This document shows, piece by piece, positions 60,234 through 64,000 of a DNA stretch of 64,000 nucleotides. The position numbers and the translations under genes are program-made. This stretch comes from Alcaligenaceae bacterium (GTDB taxonomy: Bacteria; Pseudomonadota; Gammaproteobacteria; Burkholderiales; Burkholderiaceae_B): contig JAUNUJ010000003.1 in the NCBI GenBank assembly GCA_030538235.1, positions 62,001 through 126,000 of the forward strand, read 5' to 3'. Under the pieces are notes generated by a model. It had not been told where the DNA came from. It was given only the letters and a program-made list of their open reading frames with translations, and ran no database searches. Each line of letters begins with the position of its first letter. The stretch's first letter is position 1.

Positions 60234-61184
60234 ATGTCAAAACAATCAAAAGAAGTCTTAATCTGTGGCTCTCTGGCCTTTGATACTATCACCCGCTTTG
60301 ATGGTCATTTTAAAGAGCATATTTTACCGGATACCATTCATAGCCTCAGCGTGTCCTTTTTAGTGCCGACAATGCGCAAGGAATTCGGTGGTTGTGCCGG
60401 CAATATCGCTTATAACTTAAAGCTTTTAGGTGGAGAGCCGGTGCCGGTGGCAGCGGTTGGTCGTGACTTTGGTGATTATCAGCAGCACTTTGAGAAACTC
60501 GGTATTGAGCAGCGTGGTATCGCCGTATTGGATAATGTGTTTACGGCTCAATGTCATATCACCACCGATTTGTCCGGTAATCAAATCAGTGCTTTCCACC
60601 CCGGTGCTATGAGTTTTGCGGCAGACAATGACATTAGTCAGGAACAAGCCGTTTGGGCTATTGTTGCCCCTGATGCCAAAGACGCCATGTTTAAACATGC
60701 TGAGCGTTTACACGCAGCAGGCATTCCTTTTATCTTTGATTTGGGTCAGGCCATGCCATTATTTGATGGCCTTGATTTAGAAAAAATGATTAAAATCGCT
60801 CGTGTTTTAACCGCCAATGACTATGAAATGGCAGTCATCGAGCAGCGCACCGGTAAAAAGGTAGAAGAGCTTGCCAAGGGCCTCGAGGCTGTTATCGTCA
60901 CTTTAGGTGGTGAGGGTTCAGTGCTGTATCATCAGGGTCAGAAAACGACGATTAAGGCGGTTCCTGCAGCTGCTGTAGAGGATCCTACCGGTTGTGGTGA
61001 TTCGCATCGTGCCGGTGTCCTCTATGGCCTCTCATCGGGTTGGTCTTGGGAAGATAGTGCGCGCCTAGGTAATGTCATGGGTTCAATCAAGATCGCCTCC
61101 GGTGGACCACAAAACCATCGTCCTAGTCTGGAAGAAATCCAACAACTCTTTGTAGCAAACTACGAGAGTAATCCTTGGGCTTAA
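60234..61184 (+). CDS. PfkB-family carbohydrate (ribokinase/adenosine kinase-like) kinase
   Basis: The 316-residue kinase has the N-terminal ICGSLAFDTI and FGGCAGNIAYNLKLLGG motifs and the C-terminal anion-hole DPTGCGDSHRAGVLYGL with the catalytic Asp. In the second signature the usual alanine/phenylalanine are replaced (GDSHRAG rather than GDAFRAG); both forms occur in adenosine kinase-like members. Its substrate cannot be assigned. It starts 2 bp after the DUF3426 gene, so the two share a transcript. Confidence 0.9.
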   Translation: MSKQSKEVLICGSLAFDTITRFDGHFKEHILPDTIHSLSVSFLVPTMRKEFGGCAGNIAYNLKLLGGEPVPVAAVGRDFGDYQQHFEKLGIEQRGIAVLDNVFTAQCHITTDLSGNQISAFHPGAMSFAADNDISQEQAVWAIVAPDAKDAMFKHAERLHAAGIPFIFDLGQAMPLFDGLDLEKMIKIARVLTANDYEMAVIEQRTGKKVEELAKGLEAVIVTLGGEGSVLYHQGQKTTIKAVPAAAVEDPTGCGDSHRAGVLYGLSSGWSWEDSARLGNVMGSIKIASGGPQNHRPSLEEIQQLFVANYESNPWA

Positions 61185-61208
61185 CATTTGCTCAAGCCAT
61201 GAAATATA

Positions 61209-61245
61209 AAAAGCGCCTGCATCATATTAAATGACAGGCGCTTTT
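61209..61245. terminator. Bidirectional terminator between the PfkB gene and yggT
   Basis: A perfect 11-bp AAAAGCGCCTG/CAGGCGCTTTT stem (61209-61219 with 61235-61245) with a 15-nt loop lies between converging genes. T runs follow on both strands. Confidence 0.85.
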
Positions 61246-61269
61246 GCTATCTTATGGCTATGTACTTAA

Positions 61270-61839
61270 TCACATCATCAGATTGAACATAGGTGAGCTG
61301 ATACCTCTTAAGCCAACCAACAAGAACTGACAAAGGATGATCAACACCATAGGCGATAAATCAATTGTTTGCATGCGATTGAGTACAGGCAAATTTCGAA
61401 TTGGTGTCAGAATCGGCTCAAGCAAGGCTCTAAACAAGGTCATAGCCGGAGATAGAGGATTAATCCACGACATAATGGCATAAAACAGAGTTAACCAAAA
61501 GACCAGATTGAGGATGTTTTTAGCCAGTGTTAGTAAGGCTTCAAGCGGAATATAAATCAATAATGCTTGGACTTGAGTGCCCATAATCAGTAATAGCATC
61601 AATAACAGTTGCGCCGCACAGGTTAAATAAGCACCCACTAGAGAGGCGGTATCAAAGCGTCTTGAACTAGGGAAGATTTTTCGCAAAGGGATAACTAACC
61701 AATTGGTGAGCTGAGTGACATTGGCTACTAAGGGGTTAAAAGCCGGAATGCGTAGCCAGTAAAACCAGGCGCCCAGCAATAAAGCGGCACAAAATAGAGT
61801 GCCTATAATTTGAATTAAGAAAAGAAGCATGGAAGTCAT
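61270..61839 (-). CDS. YggT family integral membrane protein
   Basis: From the ATG at 61839 the protein has 189 residues, like E. coli YggT (188). The open frame runs on to a TTG at 61938, but that part is not family-like and overlaps the terminator at 61902-61926. It contains two YggT repeats, each with hydrophobic helices and an LRKIFP or LTPIRNLLP-like motif (LLEPILTPIRNLPVLNR, DLSPMVLIILCQFLL). The family is tied to osmotic protection and to FtsZ-ring or envelope placement in different organisms, without a settled function. Confidence 0.88.
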   Translation of the reverse strand: MTSMLLFLIQIIGTLFCAALLLGAWFYWLRIPAFNPLVANVTQLTNWLVIPLRKIFPSSRRFDTASLVGAYLTCAAQLLLMLLLIMGTQVQALLIYIPLEALLTLAKNILNLVFWLTLFYAIMSWINPLSPAMTLFRALLEPILTPIRNLPVLNRMQTIDLSPMVLIILCQFLLVGLRGISSPMFNLMM

Positions 61840-61901
61840 AAATAGAGTCTCTTTAGGTACTTTCGTCCGTATCGTGTCTGCTTTTGCGGTTATAAAATAA
61901 A

Positions 61902-61926
61902 ATAGCCGACTGGCTAAGTCGGCTAT
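61902..61926 (-). terminator. Terminator after the histone H1-like gene
   Basis: A perfect 9-bp ATAGCCGAC/GTCGGCTAT stem (61902-61910 with 61918-61926) with a 7-nt loop. On the minus strand it is followed by TTTATTTTAT. It lies between the H1-like gene and yggT. Confidence 0.75.
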
Positions 61927-62008
61927 GCAGCCGGGCAAATCAATTAACTAGTATTTTAGCAGATCGATTTGAACCCTTAATTTTAAATCAGCAGCGTTAA
62001 ACGCTAAT

Positions 62009-62575
62009 TTATTCGGTAGCGTTATTTTTACCTACTGGAAAAGGCCATTTTGGTTCGACTGAGTCGTCGGGTATGCTGACCTTACGACTAACCACCTGCT
62101 TTGTGGCAGTTGGTGGATTAACCACAGGTTTTTTAACAGGTGCTTTTTTAACCACTACTTTTTTTGCTGGCGCAGCAGTTTTCTTGACCACTGCTTTGGT
62201 TGCTACAGTTTTTGTGGCAGTCGCTTTTTTTGCCGCGCTCACTGTTTTAGTGGCCACGGCTTTCTTAGCGGCTGTCGTCTTGTTGGTTGCTACTTTCTTG
62301 ACGGCTGCTTTGGTTGCTACGGATTTTTTGGCTGCGGTTTTAGTCGCTGTCGTTTTCTTAGCAACAGCAGTTGTTTTCTTGGCCGTGGCTTTTTTAGCGA
62401 TCGCCTGTTTGGCAGTACTTACGGTCTTAGTGACCGCGGCTTTTTTAGCTACGGTTTTTTTCACTGCTTTTTTTGCCGCTGTTTTTTTCACAACAGCTGT
62501 TGATGTAACGGTTGAATCATCAGAGGTTGCAGCGACCTCGGTAGTTTTAGTCGCGGTCTTCTTGCTAATGGCCAT
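62009..62575 (-). CDS. Histone H1-like lysine/alanine-rich DNA-binding protein
   Basis: The 188-residue protein is mostly short KKAxxKKT / AVAKKTxATK repeats with almost no aromatic residues, as in the C-terminal domain of eukaryotic H1 and in bacterial H1-like proteins such as Bordetella BpH1 and Pseudomonas AlgP. Residues 12-30 are acidic/polar and the last 30 (SIPDDSVEPKWPFPVGKNN) are non-repetitive and contain the only tryptophan. Such proteins coat and compact DNA. The AAGGAG ribosome site before the ATG at 62575 supports this strand; the long opposite-strand frame is a mirror of the Lys/Ala codons. Confidence 0.85.
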   Translation of the reverse strand: MAISKKTATKTTEVAATSDDSTVTSTAVVKKTAAKKAVKKTVAKKAAVTKTVSTAKQAIAKKATAKKTTAVAKKTTATKTAAKKSVATKAAVKKVATNKTTAAKKAVATKTVSAAKKATATKTVATKAVVKKTAAPAKKVVVKKAPVKKPVVNPPTATKQVVSRKVSIPDDSVEPKWPFPVGKNNATE

Positions 62576-62657
62576 TTAATCGCTCCTTGATATTGTAAGT
62601 ACTTAGACTTAGCTTAAGATTACTGTATTTTTAAATTTAGATCACTGATTTTAAGGT

Positions 62658-64000
62658 TTATTCTGACAAAACCCGATTAAGACGCTCTAAAACAACGTCG
62701 CGACCTAAAAGCGCCAACACGGCATCAACCGAAGGGGTTTGTTTCTGACCGGTGGTCACCACTCGGATTGGAATACCTAAAGCCGGCATTTTTACCTCTT
62801 TGGCGGCTAATGTTTCCTTAATCGTGGTAGCTAAGCTGTCAATTGACCAGTCTTCAAGTTTTTCTGCGCGCGCTTTAAAATCAGCCAACACATCCAAGGC
62901 TTCTGGAGTTAAAACCTGCGCTTTAAGCTCTGCGTCGGCTTCTTTGTATGGTGCAAAGAAAAGCATGGAAGCGTCAGCTAATTGTTCTAAGGTCTCGGCG
63001 CGATCCTTGAATAAATTCAAAATAGCTGAGACATCAAAACCATCGGTCTTGCCCCCACGAGCTTCAATGCGCGGTAGTACAGCATCAATCAAGGCTTCAT
63101 CGCTGAGTTTTTTAATGTAGTGAGCGTTGAGCCAGTTTAATTTTTTAGGATCCCATTGAGCAGCGGCTTTGGAGAGGTTATCGGTATTGAACCACTCAAT
63201 AAATTGCTGGCGACTGAAAATCTCGTCATCGCCATGACTCCAACCGAGGCGTGCCAAGTAATTAACCATGGCCTCCGGTAAATAGCCTTCACTGTGATAT
63301 TCCATCACGCTGACAGCACCGTGACGCTTGGATAGTTTTTGACCATCAGGACCTAAGATCATGGGTACATGGCAGTACACCGGGATCTCGGCGCCGAGGG
63401 CCTCGAGGATATTGATTTGACGTGGTGTGTTGTTAACATGATCATCGCCGCGGATAACATGGGTGATGCCCATATCCCAGTCATCAACCACCACACAGAA
63501 GTTGTACGTGGGTGTGCCATCCGGGCGTGCAATAATCAAATCGTCTAATTCGGCATTAGCAATGGTGATAGGGCCTTTGACCATATCGTCCCACATCACC
63601 GTACCGTCTAGAGGATTTTTGAATCGAACCACCGGTTTGCGGTCAGCGGGGATTTCACCCAAGGTCTTGCCGGCTTCGGGACGCCAAGTGCCGTCGTATT
63701 TGGGCTTTAAACCCTTGGCGCGAGCGGCTTCACGCATGGCATCAACCTCTTCGGGGGAGCTATAGCAGTAGTATGCTTTACCCTCGTCGAGCAGTTGTTG
63801 GATCACTTCTTTGTAGCGGTCAAAATGTTGAGTCTGGTAAAAAGGCCCTTCATCGTGGTTTAAATCTAACCACTGCATACCTTGTAAAATTGCTTCTACC
63901 GCTTCGGGGGTAGAGCGCTCTAGGTCGGTATCTTCAATTCGTAAAATGAATTGACCCTGGTGGTGTCGGGCAAAAGCCCAAGAAAACAAAGCAGTACGAG
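62658..64000 (-). CDS. gltX: Glutamyl-tRNA synthetase, N-terminus outside the window
   Basis: The frame runs off the right edge: [17 protein letters not shown] is in frame with residues beyond 64000, so the HIGH motif is not visible. Seen are [14 protein letters not shown], the [11 protein letters not shown] (KMSKS-equivalent) loop near base 63330, and the helical anticodon-binding domain to the end. GltX charges tRNA-Glu, the substrate from which HemA and HemL (40895-42175) make tetrapyrroles. About 20-25 residues are missing. Confidence 0.96.
   Translation of the reverse strand, partial: RTALFSWAFARHHQGQFILRIEDTDLERSTPEAVEAILQGMQWLDLNHDEGPFYQTQHFDRYKEVIQQLLDEGKAYYCYSSPEEVDAMREAARAKGLKPKYDGTWRPEAGKTLGEIPADRKPVVRFKNPLDGTVMWDDMVKGPITIANAELDDLIIARPDGTPTYNFCVVVDDWDMGITHVIRGDDHVNNTPRQINILEALGAEIPVYCHVPMILGPDGQKLSKRHGAVSVMEYHSEGYLPEAMVNYLARLGWSHGDDEIFSRQQFIEWFNTDNLSKAAAQWDPKKLNWLNAHYIKKLSDEALIDAVLPRIEARGGKTDGFDVSAILNLFKDRAETLEQLADASMLFFAPYKEADAELKAQVLTPEALDVLADFKARAEKLEDWSIDSLATTIKETLAAKEVKMPALGIPIRVVTTGQKQTPSVDAVLALLGRDVVLERLNRVLSE

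Noticed and set aside
61840..61938. N-terminal extension of the YggT protein from a TTG
   Set aside because: It overlaps the terminator hairpin of the H1-like gene and has no family resemblance.
62073..62579. 168-codon open frame on the plus strand opposite the H1-like gene
   Set aside because: It mirrors the Lys/Ala-rich codons of the minus-strand gene, which has a good ribosome site, a terminator and family resemblance.

Overview
This 64 kb window is an ordinary, gene-dense chromosomal segment from a Gram-negative bacterium, most likely a betaproteobacterium of the order Burkholderiales, family Alcaligenaceae. The evidence is gene order plus gene content: metG next to apbC/mrp, tamA-tamB-dcd followed by a class III basic amino acid decarboxylase, hemL divergent from a rubredoxin gene, yqgE-ruvX-pyrR-pyrB-pyrC'-plsC, and tlpA-aroQ-accB-accC-prmA-DUF3426. 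Base composition looks moderate (by eye, mid to high 40s percent GC), so a lower-GC member such as an Oligella-like organism is possible; that is inference. I saw no insertion sequence, prophage, CRISPR array, tRNA or rRNA gene.

Layout. 1-5.9 kb: 3' part of ffh, a BON-LysM protein (Kbp), the leftward metG-trmB-pip run and a small membrane protein. 6.1-19.6 kb: rightward apbC, tamA, a giant tamB, dcd, a PLP basic amino acid decarboxylase and a YhiN-type flavoprotein. 19.7-25.3 kb: a GrlR-like protein, then gcvT-gcvH-gcvP behind a possible degenerate glycine riboswitch. 25.7-27.5 kb: leftward nnrS-nsrR nitric oxide operon with a clear promoter and NsrR-type operator. 27.6-29.5 kb: a Nudix-ThiE fusion and a DUF815 ATPase. 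29.7-35.7 kb: rightward ispB, ilvD and ppc. 35.8-42.9 kb: leftward proB, obgE, rplU-rpmA, argJ and thiE-hemL. 43.0-47.9 kb: a compact rightward operon from rubredoxin through the pyrimidine genes to plsC. 48.1-55.1 kb: leftward mpl-yqiA, an RNB ribonuclease fused to AroE, and lptG-apaH. 55.2-61.2 kb: rightward tlpA, aroQ, accB-accC, prmA, DUF3426 protein and a PfkB kinase. 61.3-64 kb: leftward yggT, a histone H1-like protein and the 3' part of gltX.

How it fits together. Most genes are housekeeping: translation (ffh, metG, trmB, rplU, rpmA, obgE, gltX, prmA), envelope biogenesis (tamAB, lptG, mpl, plsC), central and amino acid metabolism (gcvTHP, ilvD, ppc, proB, argJ, aroQ, aroE domain), pyrimidines (pyrR, pyrB, pyrC', dcd), cofactors (thiE, hemL, ispB) and fatty acid synthesis (accBC). 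The items most worth attention are a TamB of 2054 residues whose extra length is explained by three copies of a roughly 430-residue unit, a single open frame joining an RNB exoribonuclease to a complete shikimate dehydrogenase, an NsrR with about 27 extra residues between its cluster cysteines, a dihydroorotase homologue that has lost its HxH metal motif, and an ObgE with a tandem 11-residue acidic tail repeat. I found no wholly new multi-gene system.
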